From contig DASTRL010000191.1 in assembly GCA_035761265.1 (NCBI GenBank), positions 1 to 38,585 of the forward strand: a DNA stretch of 38,585 nt, in the 5' to 3' direction. The notes beneath the pieces are model-generated. The model worked only from the letters and a program-made list of their open reading frames with translations. It did no database searches and had not been told where the DNA came from. The DNA comes from CADEED01 sp035761265 (GTDB lineage Bacteria > Pseudomonadota > Gammaproteobacteria > Steroidobacterales > Steroidobacteraceae). This document shows, in pieces, positions 18,454-27,581 of the stretch. The translations under genes were made by a program, and so were the position numbers. Positions within the stretch are counted from its first letter, which is position 1; each line of letters begins with the position of its first letter.

Positions 18454-20040
18454 ATGAACTTCAGCAATTCCTGCCGGGTGGCGGCCGCGCTCGCCGCGGT
18501 GCTGCCATTCGCAGCCTCCAATTCCTTCGGCTCGAGCCATCGCGAAGCACCCGCCATCACGCGCATGCCGACCGAGGATTCGACCGACTTCTATCTCTTC
18601 AACAGCTACGAGCCAGGCCGGGACGGCTACGTGACGCTGCTCGCCAACTACATCCCGCTGCAACAGCCGTACGGAGGTCCTAACTATTTCGCCATGGACC
18701 CGGCCGCGCTGTACGAGATCCACATCGACAACGACGGCGACGCCAGGGAAAACATCACCTTCCAGTTCCGCTTCAACAACCGGCTGGCGAACGACAATCG
18801 CGGCCTGAAGCTGAACATCTCCGGGCCGAACGTCGCCGTGCCGCTCAAGAACATCGGCGGCGTGAGCGCCGGCGACAACTCGAACCTGAACTTCCGCGAG
18901 AGCTACCAGGTGTGGGTGGTGCGCGGCGATCGCCGCTTCGGCAACGCCGGGCAGCTCAGCGGCAGCAACGGCGGGACGGTGTTCGGCAAGCCCTACGACT
19001 TCGTCGGCACCAAGACCTTCGGCAGCGTCGCCAATTACAAGGCGTACGCCAACTCGTTCATCTACACGGTGAACATCCCGGGCTGCAGCATGCCCGGCCG
19101 CGTGTTCGTGGGCCAGCGCAAGGAAGGATTCGCGGTGAACCTGGGCCCGGTGTTCGACCTGGTGAACTTCGTGCCCGTGGAAGGGGACTCGGCTCCCGGC
19201 GCCGCAGACGGCAAGGGGTTTCCAGGCGGCATCACGCAGCAGCGCGCCAACAACCAGGTCGATGACGCCAACGTCACCAGCATCGCGCTCGAGGTGCACA
19301 AGAGCTGTCTCGTCGGCAATGGCAATGGAGTAATCGGCGGCTGGACCAGCGCGAGCCTGCGCCAGGCGCGGCTGCTGAATCCGCTGCCAACGTTCGCGCG
19401 TCCCGACGTGGACGGCGGCCCATGGGTGCAGGTCTCGCGGCTCGGCATGCCGCTGGTCAACGAGCTGGTGATCGGGCTGCCCGACAAGGACCGCTTCAGC
19501 GCCAGCGAACCGCGGTTCGACGCGCAGTTCGCCACCTACGTGACGAACCCGACGCTGCCCGCGTTGCTGGACGCCTTGTTCCGCGGCCCCGTGAACCAGA
19601 CGCTCGGCACGAGCTTCACGAACATCGCTCCCAACAACTTGCCGCGCAACGACCTCGCCACGGCATTCCTGACCGGCTTCGCCGGCGTGAACCAGATGGC
19701 GAAGGTGACTCCCTCGGAGATGACCCGCCTCAACACCGGCATTCCCGCGGTGCCGGCCGCCAGCCAGAGCAATTTTGGCGTGGCGGGCGGAGATCTCGCC
19801 GGCTTTCCCAATGGACGCCGGCCTGGTGACGACACCGTCGACATCGCGCTGCGCGTTGTGATGGGAGCGTTGTGCTATCCGCTCGACATTGGTGGGACTG
19901 CCGTCGACCTCAAACTGTGCAAGCCGGAGAACGCGCCGCTCGGCCAGGTGCCGTTCACGGACGGCGCGCCGGTCTCCGCCGCCGACTTCGACGAGGCGTT
20001 CCCGTACCTGACGACGCCGCTGCCGGGCGCGGGAGGTTGA
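18454..20040 (+). CDS. Exported DUF4331 domain protein
   Basis: A 528-residue product with an N-terminal signal peptide ending near SNSFG. The DUF4331 signature SSHREAPAIT follows, then DSTDFYLFNSYEPGRDGYVTL and YEIHIDNDGDARENITFQFRF. It is rich in Asn, Asp and Gly with few Cys, as expected of a beta-rich periplasmic or secreted protein. Acidic DND-type segments might bind calcium, which is an inference. It is the first of four tightly packed plus-strand genes and is followed two bases later by a lipoprotein gene. Function of the family is unknown. Confidence 0.87.
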   Translation: MNFSNSCRVAAALAAVLPFAASNSFGSSHREAPAITRMPTEDSTDFYLFNSYEPGRDGYVTLLANYIPLQQPYGGPNYFAMDPAALYEIHIDNDGDARENITFQFRFNNRLANDNRGLKLNISGPNVAVPLKNIGGVSAGDNSNLNFRESYQVWVVRGDRRFGNAGQLSGSNGGTVFGKPYDFVGTKTFGSVANYKAYANSFIYTVNIPGCSMPGRVFVGQRKEGFAVNLGPVFDLVNFVPVEGDSAPGAADGKGFPGGITQQRANNQVDDANVTSIALEVHKSCLVGNGNGVIGGWTSASLRQARLLNPLPTFARPDVDGGPWVQVSRLGMPLVNELVIGLPDKDRFSASEPRFDAQFATYVTNPTLPALLDALFRGPVNQTLGTSFTNIAPNNLPRNDLATAFLTGFAGVNQMAKVTPSEMTRLNTGIPAVPAASQSNFGVAGGDLAGFPNGRRPGDDTVDIALRVVMGALCYPLDIGGTAVDLKLCKPENAPLGQVPFTDGAPVSAADFDEAFPYLTTPLPGAGG

Positions 20041-20041
20041 C

Positions 20042-20590
20042 ATGAGATCGCCTGACGACATTCGCGTCGCACTGCTCGCGGTCATCGCGCTCGTGGTCGC
20101 CGGCTGCGGCGGCCGCTCTTCGCACACGCCACCGCCGCCGATGAACTCGGCGCCCGCGGTATCGCAGATCACCGACAAAGCCGTGGACCAGGACACATCG
20201 ATCGAAGTCGAGTTCGGCGTCGACGATCGCGAATCCGGCGCGGCGGCCCTCGCGATCAGCGCCGTGGCCGAGGGCAGTTCGTTGTTCCCCGAGGACGGCG
20301 TGGTGCTCTCGGGCAGTGGCACGGCGCGCAAGCTCGTGCTGACGCCGTTCGAGGCGGCGACCGGCGTGGCCACGGTGGCCATCCGCGTCGTCGATCCGCA
20401 AGGCATGGCCACGACCCGCAGCTTCAGGGCGACGGTCAGCGAGAAGCCGAATTCGATCCGCGCGATGGCGCTCGAAACCTTCTCGAAGTCCGAGACCGAT
20501 ATGGCCACGGTGCTCAACGGTTGGACCATCCGGCAGGATGCCGACGACGCCACGACGTTCGCGGCGCTCATCCCGGCGGAGGAGCCATGA
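20042..20590 (+). CDS. Putative lipoprotein with Ig/cadherin-like domain
   Basis: The 182-residue product has a type II signal peptide with lipobox VVAGC (Cys22), then a Ser/Pro linker. A domain of about 100 residues follows (APAVSQITDKAVDQDTSIEVEF to MATTRSFRATVSE) that resembles the Ig-like or cadherin-like repeats of surface proteins. The last 45 residues (ETFSKSETDMATVLNGWTIR) are not recognised. Asp follows Cys-Gly-Gly only far downstream, so outer-membrane sorting is likely. It overlaps the next gene as ATGA. Confidence 0.75.
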   Translation: MRSPDDIRVALLAVIALVVAGCGGRSSHTPPPPMNSAPAVSQITDKAVDQDTSIEVEFGVDDRESGAAALAISAVAEGSSLFPEDGVVLSGSGTARKLVLTPFEAATGVATVAIRVVDPQGMATTRSFRATVSEKPNSIRAMALETFSKSETDMATVLNGWTIRQDADDATTFAALIPAEEP

Positions 20591-21750
20591 GAGGGGGTCC
20601 GGCACGATGCGTATTCGTGCTGGCGTTCGCCGCCGCCGCGAGTCACATCGCGGCGGCGGCCGAACGGTTCGTGCCGGCGAGTCCCGGATTCGTGGTGGCG
20701 AATGTCCGCCAGGCGGCGCCGGATGCCGCCTTGCGCGAGCTGATCGTGCGTTGGCGCGCGGCGCCGGCCGATGCGGCGAGCGTGGCCCTGGCACGCGCCT
20801 TCCTCGATCGTGCGCGCGCGCTGCGCGAGCCCATGTACTTCGGGCGCGCGGAAGCGGTGCTCGCCGCCGCGACGCAGCGCGCGGATGCCTCCGATGAGGC
20901 ATGGCGGCTGTATGCCGCCACCCTGCAATACCGGCATGACTTCATCACGGCGCAATCGCTGCTCGATGCGATACTGCGCCGTTCGCCGTTCGATGCGGCC
21001 GCGCGCACGCAGCGCGCCTCGGTGCGGCTGGTGCGTGGCGACTTCGAGGGCGCACGCGCCGATTGCGCGCAACTCCTGGCCGGTGTCGGCAATCGCGCCG
21101 TGGCGCTGGCGTGTCTGGCCGAAAGCCTGGCTGGCGCAGGCCGCTTCGAGCAGGCGCGGGCATTGATGGCCGCCTATCCACTGGCGCAGGAGGAGGCGGC
21201 CGCGGCGCGCGCCTATTTCCTGACCGTGCGCGGCGAGCTGGCCGAGCGCAGTGGATCGCTCGAACGCGCCATCGTGGACTACAGCGCGGCGCTGCAACTC
21301 GCGCCGGGAGACGACTCGCTGCGTGCGGCGCTGGCCGACGCGCTGATCGCGCGCGGCGAGTCGCAGGAAGCCGATGCCATCCTGGCAATCGAAAGGCCGA
21401 GCCTCGCGCTGCTGGTGCGGCGCGGAGTCTGTGCGGCGACGCCGCGGCGCGCGGCACTGCGCCGGCAAGCCAGCGAGTGGCTCGAGCTCGAAGCTACGCG
21501 TGGCGATGCGCTTCATGATCGCGAGGCGGCATTGCTGGCGCTGGCGATGGGACAGCCGGCCGTGGCCGTGGCGGCGGCACGGCGGAATTTTCGCGCACAG
21601 CGCGAATTGGCCGACGTGCGCGTGCTGGCTCGTGCATCGGTCGCCGCGCGGGATGCTCGCGCGCGGCGGGAGATCGAAGCGTGGCTGGGCGCCACCGGCT
21701 TTCGCGACGCCGTCACCGAAAACATTCTCCGTGCGGCGGCGCGCGGTTAG
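20587..21750 (+). CDS. Exported TPR-repeat protein
   Basis: A 387-residue product with an N-terminal signal peptide (about residues 1-25, ending IAAAAERF). It is then almost wholly helical with degenerate tetratricopeptide repeats, for example in EAWRLYAATLQYRHDFITAQ, AARTQRASVRLVRGDFEGAR and GSLERAIVDYSAALQLAPGD. TPRs usually mediate protein contacts, here probably in the periplasm with the products of the same cluster. Alanine is very abundant. The start at ATG 20587 overlaps the stop of the lipoprotein gene, and the HupE-like gene follows within two bases. Confidence 0.78.
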   Translation: MRGGPARCVFVLAFAAAASHIAAAAERFVPASPGFVVANVRQAAPDAALRELIVRWRAAPADAASVALARAFLDRARALREPMYFGRAEAVLAAATQRADASDEAWRLYAATLQYRHDFITAQSLLDAILRRSPFDAAARTQRASVRLVRGDFEGARADCAQLLAGVGNRAVALACLAESLAGAGRFEQARALMAAYPLAQEEAAAARAYFLTVRGELAERSGSLERAIVDYSAALQLAPGDDSLRAALADALIARGESQEADAILAIERPSLALLVRRGVCAATPRRAALRRQASEWLELEATRGDALHDREAALLALAMGQPAVAVAAARRNFRAQRELADVRVLARASVAARDARARREIEAWLGATGFRDAVTENILRAAARG

Positions 21751-21751
21751 A

Positions 21752-22876
21752 GTGACGGCCGTGCGACGCCTGCTCATTCTGCTGCTGATCTCGGCCTGCG
21801 CGTTGGGCGGCGCATCGCCGGCCCTGGCCCATTCCACCAGCACCAGCTACCTGCTGATCGATCTGCCCTCGGACCAGGAGCCGGTGCAGTTGCGCTGGGA
21901 TCTCGCGATCCAGGACGTGATGTGGAACATCTTCATCGACCAGGATTTCGACGGCAGCGTGACCTGGGGCGAAATCGTGCGGGCGCGCTCGCACTACATC
22001 GAGCCTGGCATACGCGCGGCGATTGTCGTCGCGCGCGGCGGGATGAATTGTGCGGTCGGCGTGAAGGATCTCGCGCTGGCCGATCGCGGTGGGCAGAACT
22101 TCCTGTCCGTGGCGCTGATCGCCCGCTGCCCGCAACCGGGCGCGCTCACAGTGTCTGGCTCGCTGTTCCTGGCGGGGGACGCATCGCAGCGCGTGCTGCT
22201 GAGCGCGAAGCGCGGTCGGGAGATGTTGGCGGGGGTGATCGGCGCCGGGACGCCGTCCTGGACCGAACCCGCGCGCCCGTCGGCGTGGGCGAGCTTCGCG
22301 CGCTTTCTCGGCGAGGGCGTCTGGCATGTGGCCATCGGGTACGACCACATCGCCTTCGTGCTGCTGCTGCTGTTGCCTTCGGTACTGCGGCCGGTGAACG
22401 GGCAGTGGCAGGGCGCCGAGCGCCTGTCGCAAGTGACGCGTGACATCGTCACGATCATCACGGCGTTCACGGTGGCGCATTCGACCACGCTGGCGCTGGC
22501 CGTCACCGGGACGGTGCACCTGCCCACGCAGCCGATCGAAGTGGCGATCGCGGCGTCGATCGCGGTGGCGGGCGGCATCAACCTGCTGCCGAGGCTGTCG
22601 CGACTGCGATTGCCGCTGGCGTTCGGCTTCGGCTTCGTGCATGGCTTCGGTTTCGCGAACGCGCTCGGCGAGATCGACGCCTCGGGCACGGCACTGCTGC
22701 CGCTGCTCGCGGGATTCAACATCGGCGTGGAGATCGCGCAGCTGTCGATCGTCGCGCTGGTTCTGCCGGCTATCTACCTGGCGCGTCGCACGCGCTGGTA
22801 CGCCGCCGGCGTCATGCCATTCGGATCGTGCGCGCTCGGCGCCGCCGGCGTCGTCTGGCTGCTGCAGCGGCTTTGA
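21752..22876 (+). CDS. HupE/UreJ-type membrane protein with an EF-hand loop
   Basis: A 374-residue protein with a signal peptide (ending SPALAHS) and a periplasmic domain of about 160 residues. A C-terminal six-segment HupE/UreJ membrane domain follows. The membrane part has the His motifs WHVAIGYDHIAFV, AFTVAHSTTLALA and FGFVHGFGFANALG that fit metal-ion transport. Residues 63-74 (DQDFDGSVTWGE) match the 12-residue EF-hand calcium loop at every ligand position. The start is GTG 21752 (or 21761). It closes the four-gene cluster; its stop is the left edge of palindrome C. The metal is unknown. Confidence 0.84.
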   Translation: MTAVRRLLILLLISACALGGASPALAHSTSTSYLLIDLPSDQEPVQLRWDLAIQDVMWNIFIDQDFDGSVTWGEIVRARSHYIEPGIRAAIVVARGGMNCAVGVKDLALADRGGQNFLSVALIARCPQPGALTVSGSLFLAGDASQRVLLSAKRGREMLAGVIGAGTPSWTEPARPSAWASFARFLGEGVWHVAIGYDHIAFVLLLLLPSVLRPVNGQWQGAERLSQVTRDIVTIITAFTVAHSTTLALAVTGTVHLPTQPIEVAIAASIAVAGGINLLPRLSRLRLPLAFGFGFVHGFGFANALGEIDASGTALLPLLAGFNIGVEIAQLSIVALVLPAIYLARRTRWYAAGVMPFGSCALGAAGVVWLLQRL

Positions 22877-23027
22877 GCGGTGCCGGGGAAGGAATCCCGT
22901 GAGAGTGGTGCCGGGGAAGGAATCCCGGGAGATCTGCAGGAATCGAGTCGGCTAGTCGCGCTGTGGCAAACCTGCAGATTTCCCGGGATTCCTTCCCCGG
23001 CACCGCTCTCCCTCCCCGGCACCGCTA
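22874..23027. repeat. Nested palindromic element C between convergent genes
   Basis: Two 40-base arms (22901-22940 and 22971-23010) are complementary with only two mismatches, both G-U compatible in RNA. They enclose a 30-base loop. The left arm repeats the sequence just before it (GGTGCCGGGGAAGGAATCCC occurs twice), and a further outer arm AGCGGTGCCGGGGA pairs with TCCCCGGCACCGCT. The edges are the TGA of the HupE-like gene (22874-22876) and the TAG of the convergent methyltransferase (23025-23027). It is likely a bidirectional terminator derived from a mobile palindrome. The GGTGCCGGG edge is shared with element D. Confidence 0.87.
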
Positions 23028-23828
23028 TCCTCTGCGGCGTGCTTTCCTGGCCGAGGCGGTGAGGATACCGGAATAGCCGTATTGGGCGTTCTCTCGGCAC
23101 GGAATCACCTGCACGTCGATGCTCGAGGGCGCGAAGCCGTTCTCCAGCATCGCGGTCTGCATGTCGTCGATGGTCAGGTTCGATCCCGGAAACATGCGAT
23201 CGCCGCACTTGTACGCCTTGCACTGGTGCAGAGCGTGGATGATGAACGTGCCGCCCGGCTGCAGCATGGAGGTGACGTTGCGCAGGCAACGGCGGAAGAC
23301 GCGCGGGTCGCTCGAGATCGCATCGATGCAGAAGCCGGTGATGATGAGATCGTAGAACGCCTCGCGCGACGGCCCGAGCGGCTGGCGCAGGCGCGCGTCG
23401 CTGACGTACAGCCCGCGCACCACCTTGCGGGTCAGCGCCTCGCGCTTGACGATGCGCGAGTGGTTAGGCCGATTGTGCCCCTCGCAGGCGAGGATGTAGC
23501 GCGTGAAGCGCTTCCACTCCGCTGTGCTCTCGTCCGCGCACAGCCACTGCCGGGCTTCGGCCAGGTTGTCCGCAAGCCAGTCCGCCATGTCGATGCGAAA
23601 CGCGTACCGCGCCGCGGCAATCGCCCGATGCATGGTCGGTCCGCAGCCGTACTCCAGGCCGCGCCCGAAGCGCGCGCGCGCCGCGCGCAGCACCTCGATC
23701 TGGTAGGCCAGCACCGCCTGCTCGTCCGGCAGCACGACCTCGCTGTAGTAGGTCTGGAAGTAATCGCGGGCTCTCCATTCGGAGTAGTCGGCGACCAAGG
23801 GGTTTCGATTCGAGGTTCCGTCCACCAC
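23025..23828 (-). CDS. SAM-dependent methyltransferase, NNMT/PNMT-like
   Basis: A 267-residue protein. Its N terminus, ARDYFQTYYSEVVLPDEQAV, resembles the nicotinamide/phenylethanolamine N-methyltransferase family. The SAM site is GLEYGCGPTMHRAIAAA, then YAFRIDMADWLADNL. The core continues YDLIITGFCIDAISSD and MLQPGGTFIIHALHQCKAYK. There is no signal peptide. The substrate cannot be told from sequence. It diverges from the PAS kinase over 260 bases. Its TAG stop is the right edge of palindrome C. Confidence 0.78.
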   Translation of the reverse strand: MVDGTSNRNPLVADYSEWRARDYFQTYYSEVVLPDEQAVLAYQIEVLRAARARFGRGLEYGCGPTMHRAIAAARYAFRIDMADWLADNLAEARQWLCADESTAEWKRFTRYILACEGHNRPNHSRIVKREALTRKVVRGLYVSDARLRQPLGPSREAFYDLIITGFCIDAISSDPRVFRRCLRNVTSMLQPGGTFIIHALHQCKAYKCGDRMFPGSNLTIDDMQTAMLENGFAPSSIDVQVIPCRENAQYGYSGILTASARKARRRG

Positions 23829-23877
23829 AGTTCTCCCCCGCTAGTCCGTTAGAGCCCGTCGCCGTTTTGTCGGAGTT

Positions 23878-23905
23878 TTGTCAAACCTGCGCGTCAGAGA
23901 ATACT
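23878..23905 (+). promoter_or_regulatory. Possible promoter upstream of the PAS kinase
   Basis: TTGTCA (23878-23883) and AATACT (23900-23905) are 16 bases apart, close to a sigma-70 promoter. A small inverted repeat CGTCA/TGACG spans the -10 region. It would give a leader of about 180 bases before ATG 24089, in which I see no gene or riboswitch. Confidence 0.35.
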
Positions 23906-24088
23906 GACGTACCCTGCAATCCAGTAGCCGTACGACCCCTACAGGAACACCTTGTGGAGCGAGGTTATCTGCCGGCAAAGTCAGGGAAACCACGTGAAAA
24001 ATACGCCGATCAGTACCGCTGGGGAGCAGCGGAAAGCGGAGATGGATCAAAGTGGCTGCACCCATCCACAGGTAACGATAATCGACCC

Positions 24089-27000
24089 ATGAACGCCCGC
24101 CCCGACACAGCGCAAGCGGCGCCGGACGCCCAGCTCCCGGCGGAATTCCGCTCGGCGCTGCAGCTGGCGCAGGCGGCGGTCTGGGACTGGCAGTGCGCCG
24201 CCGACCGGTTCCAGGTGGATGAGGCCTGGCTGCGTGCGTTCGGGGTGGAGGTCGGTCCGGATGCCATCCCGGTGCACGAATGGCAGCGTCGCATCCATCC
24301 CGATGACCTCGGCGCGTTCAACGCCGCCACGGATTCCTGCCAGCACGGCGGCGACCGCTTCGAGTGCGAATACCGACTGCTCTCCGCGGGCCATCGTTGG
24401 CTCTGGGTCCTGCAGCGGGGGCGTGTCGTGCAACGGGAACGCGACGGCGCGGCAGCGCGCATCACCGGCCTGCTGCTGGACGTCGATCGGCGCAAGAGCG
24501 AGGAGGTGGCGCGCAGCGACAGCGAATCGCGGCTGGCCACCGCGCTGTGGGGCGCGCGCGCCGCATTCTGGCAATGGCACGTGCCCAGCAACGCGCGCAC
24601 CGCAAGCCCGTTGTGGTTGGCGATGACCGGCTACTCGCGCGCGCAGTGGGATGCCACGCCGAATCCCTGGTTCAGCAACCTGCATCCCGAGGATCGCGAG
24701 CTCGTCGACCGGCAATTGCGCGAGCACGCGCACGGCGAACGCGACTCGGTGGAGTTCGAATACCGCTTCAAGACCGCGGCGGGTGAATACCGCTGGATGC
24801 AGGATCGCGGCCGCGCGGTGGAGTGGGACCTCAGCGGCCGCCCGGTGCTGGTCATCGGCGTCACGCTCGACATCGATGCGGCGAAGCGCGCCGAGGCACA
24901 CCTGGCCTCGAGTGACCAGATGCTGGAAACCGCCGCCTGGGGTGCCGGTATCGGCTTGTGGGAGACGAACTTCGTCACGGAAACCACGCGCTGGTTCAAT
25001 GACTGGTGTGACCGCCACGACATCGATCCTTGCCTCGGGCCCGACCACGTCCAGCGCTGGGACGCGAACCTGCATCCCGAAGACGTGACCGAGGCTGCGC
25101 GGCGCTTCTTCGAGCACGTCAACGGCAAGGCCGAGTTCTACGACGCGGAGTACCGCATCCGTTCGCGCAGCGGCGCATGGCGCTGCGTATTCGAGCGCGG
25201 CCGCGTGGTCGAGCGCGACGCCGGTGGCAAGGCGGTGCGCATGCTCGGGGTCTGCATGGATCTCGACGAGAACAAGATCGCCGAGCGTGCCGCGAACGCG
25301 CGCAACGAGCGCGTCGAGAAGGCCCTGCAGCTCACCAACGCGGGCGTGTGGGACTGGGACGTCGAGAACGGCGTCACCAACAACACCGATGGCTACTACC
25401 GCGTATTCGGCGTGGACCCGTCCGTCGGCAATGCCAATGCCCTGAACTGGCGCCAGCTGCTCGGCATCGACCCGGACCAGGCGATCGATCAGTTTCGCCG
25501 GCGCCTGTTGCGCGTGGATCCGAACGCGCCCGTGTTGGAAACCGAGTACCGCTTCCGTCACACCGACGGCACCTGGCACTGGGCGCTGGATCGCGCCTTC
25601 GTGGTGGAGCGCGCGCCGGATGGCGCCACCCGGCGCGTGCTCGGTCTGGTCGTGGACATCACCGAGCGCAAGCTGCGCGAGACGGCGCTGTCGGCCGCCG
25701 ATCAGCGCTTTCGCGCCATTGCGCGCGAGTTGCGCTGCATCGTCTATGAAATCGACGGCGCGACGAACTCGCTGGTCAGCGAGGGACTGGAGCGCGTACT
25801 CGGCTATCCGCCGGGTTACCGGGCGCGGGCCTCGGAGTGGACCGCGTTGCTGCATCCCGAAGACCAGCCATTGCTCAAGAACTGGTACGACCGCCAATCC
25901 GACGAGATGATCGCATTGCAGTATCGCATCCGGCATCGCGACGGCCACTACGTGACGCTGCTGGATTCTTCCTGCGCGGTACGCGACGCCTCCGGCAAGG
26001 TGGTGCGCATCGTGGGGGTGGCCATCGACTTCAGCGAGCAGGCCCGCGCCCAGGAAGCGCTGCGCAGCTCGCAGGAGCTGCTGCAGATGGTGGCGGCGGG
26101 CACCAGCGACTGGCTGATACTCGTCGACGAGCAGCGCCGGGTGCAGTTCATCAACCGCGGCATCCGCTCGCATTCGCGCGAAAGCATCATCGGCAAGCGG
26201 CTCGACGAGATCGCCGTGCCCGAGGACCGGCAGCGCATCCACGACGCGCTCACGCAGGTGCTCACCACCGGCGAATCGGTGGACCTGCAGCTGGCCTCTT
26301 CGGGCGCACCGTACGGTGGGCGCTGCTTCGATTCGCGCATCCGTGCCGTGCACTCCCCGGGCGGCATCAGCGGCGCGGTCGTCAACATCACCGAGATCAC
26401 CGATCGGCAGGCGGCGCAACTTCTGCGCGAGACGCAGGCGCGCATGTTCGAGCTGCTGCACGAAGGCGTGGTCGTGGTCGACGCCCGCAACCGCATCCGC
26501 ATGGCGAACCCGGCCTTCGAGCGCATGTTCGGCTTCGCGCCGGGAACGGCCGTGGACACGCCGATCGACGACCTGATCGCGCAGGCGCCCGGCGTGCGCC
26601 GCGATCCGCCGGCGCGCCCGTTGTTAGGCGAGCCGGCGGAAGGACACGGGCCCACGCCGCTGGAATTCAAGTGCCGGCGACGCGACGGATCGACCTTCGA
26701 GGCCGCGTGCGTGGCGACCCCCACGCACCTCGATGGCGTCACGCACCGGCTGGCGGTCATCACCGACGTGACCGAGCGCCGCCGCCTCGAGCGCGAGATC
26801 CTCGAGATCGCCGGGCGCGAGCAGCTGCGCATCGGCTCGGACCTGCACGATGGGTTGGGCCAGGACCTGACCGGAGTCGCGCTGATGCTGCGCAGCGTCG
26901 TGGCGCAATTGCGCAAGGAGAATTCGACGGCGCGCTCCGACGTCGAGGACATCATCAGCCTGGTCAACGGCGCGATCGAGAGCACCCGGGCCATGGCGCG

Positions 27001-27466
27001 CGGCCTCGCCCCCGTGGGCGCCGACCGCGGCGGCCTGATCGCCGGACTGCAGTCCATGGCCGTACGGGGCATGGAGCGTTACGGAGTGCGCGCCCACTTC
27101 AACACCTCGCTGCGGGAACCGCTGACGCTGGACGACGCTGCTGCGACGCATCTATATCGGATCGCACAGGAGGCATTCACCAACGCGATCCGCCACGGCC
27201 GGGTTACGCAGGTGAGCATCGACCTGGCGACGGCCGATGGCACACTGACGCTGGCGGTAAAGGACAACGGTAGGGGTTTCGATGAGCGAAACGCCAGCAA
27301 CGGAATGGGAATGAAATTAATGCGCTACCGGGCGCAGATGCTGGGAGGAGACATCAGCATCGTGAACAATGTGGGTGGCGGCGTGACCGTGCGCTGCAGC
27401 TGCCCGCATCGCGCGCCGCTCGGGGGCGAATTGCCGCCGCGCGGCGGGTTCCCGCTCAAGGACTGA
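24089..27466 (+). CDS. Cytoplasmic multi-PAS sensor histidine kinase (NarL-type)
   Basis: An 1125-residue kinase with about seven consecutive PAS domains (roughly residues 19-140, 147-270, 275-397, 408-531, 535-658, 657-778 and 780-900). The first five are of the PAS_3/PAC type, with repeated HPED/HPDD and EYRxxxxxGxxxW motifs. A HisKA_3 domain follows with the phospho-acceptor His920 in GSDLHDGLGQDLTG. The HATPase domain shows EAFTNAIRHG and DNGRGFDE. It has no transmembrane segment. ATG 24089 is used; the open frame to 23867 begins with TTG and is not domain-like. The response regulator follows 115 bases on. Confidence 0.9.
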   Translation: MNARPDTAQAAPDAQLPAEFRSALQLAQAAVWDWQCAADRFQVDEAWLRAFGVEVGPDAIPVHEWQRRIHPDDLGAFNAATDSCQHGGDRFECEYRLLSAGHRWLWVLQRGRVVQRERDGAAARITGLLLDVDRRKSEEVARSDSESRLATALWGARAAFWQWHVPSNARTASPLWLAMTGYSRAQWDATPNPWFSNLHPEDRELVDRQLREHAHGERDSVEFEYRFKTAAGEYRWMQDRGRAVEWDLSGRPVLVIGVTLDIDAAKRAEAHLASSDQMLETAAWGAGIGLWETNFVTETTRWFNDWCDRHDIDPCLGPDHVQRWDANLHPEDVTEAARRFFEHVNGKAEFYDAEYRIRSRSGAWRCVFERGRVVERDAGGKAVRMLGVCMDLDENKIAERAANARNERVEKALQLTNAGVWDWDVENGVTNNTDGYYRVFGVDPSVGNANALNWRQLLGIDPDQAIDQFRRRLLRVDPNAPVLETEYRFRHTDGTWHWALDRAFVVERAPDGATRRVLGLVVDITERKLRETALSAADQRFRAIARELRCIVYEIDGATNSLVSEGLERVLGYPPGYRARASEWTALLHPEDQPLLKNWYDRQSDEMIALQYRIRHRDGHYVTLLDSSCAVRDASGKVVRIVGVAIDFSEQARAQEALRSSQELLQMVAAGTSDWLILVDEQRRVQFINRGIRSHSRESIIGKRLDEIAVPEDRQRIHDALTQVLTTGESVDLQLASSGAPYGGRCFDSRIRAVHSPGGISGAVVNITEITDRQAAQLLRETQARMFELLHEGVVVVDARNRIRMANPAFERMFGFAPGTAVDTPIDDLIAQAPGVRRDPPARPLLGEPAEGHGPTPLEFKCRRRDGSTFEAACVATPTHLDGVTHRLAVITDVTERRRLEREILEIAGREQLRIGSDLHDGLGQDLTGVALMLRSVVAQLRKENSTARSDVEDIISLVNGAIESTRAMARGLAPVGADRGGLIAGLQSMAVRGMERYGVRAHFNTSLREPLTLDDAAATHLYRIAQEAFTNAIRHGRVTQVSIDLATADGTLTLAVKDNGRGFDERNASNGMGMKLMRYRAQMLGGDISIVNNVGGGVTVRCSCPHRAPLGGELPPRGGFPLKD

Positions 27467-27517
27467 AGTCGGGGCCGGATCCTGTCTAACTATAGGCAGG
27501 GGTCGTAGGACAAAGGA

Positions 27518-27545
27518 TTGACGCTCCGCCACATCGCCGTATCAT
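27518..27545 (+). promoter_or_regulatory. Probable promoter of the response regulator gene
   Basis: TTGACG (27518-27523) and TATCAT (27540-27545) are 16 bases apart, a good sigma-70 match 36 bases before the start codon. Just upstream lies an imperfect hairpin, CCTGTCT/AGGCAGG (27481-27500). This suggests that the regulator can be expressed separately from the kinase. Confidence 0.45.
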
Positions 27546-27581
27546 TCGACACTCCTAATAATTGCGCGTAGGGGACCGATC

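Noticed and set aside
18337..21843. A 1168-codon minus-strand open frame opposite the DUF4331 cluster
   Set aside because: It has the composition of an antisense shadow (Arg, His, Ala, Gly), with no domain. The plus strand holds four genes with signal peptides and family motifs.
24047..26461. An 804-codon minus-strand open frame opposite the PAS kinase
   Set aside because: It is a shadow of the repeated PAS codons in a G+C-rich gene; no motif or ribosome-binding site is visible.
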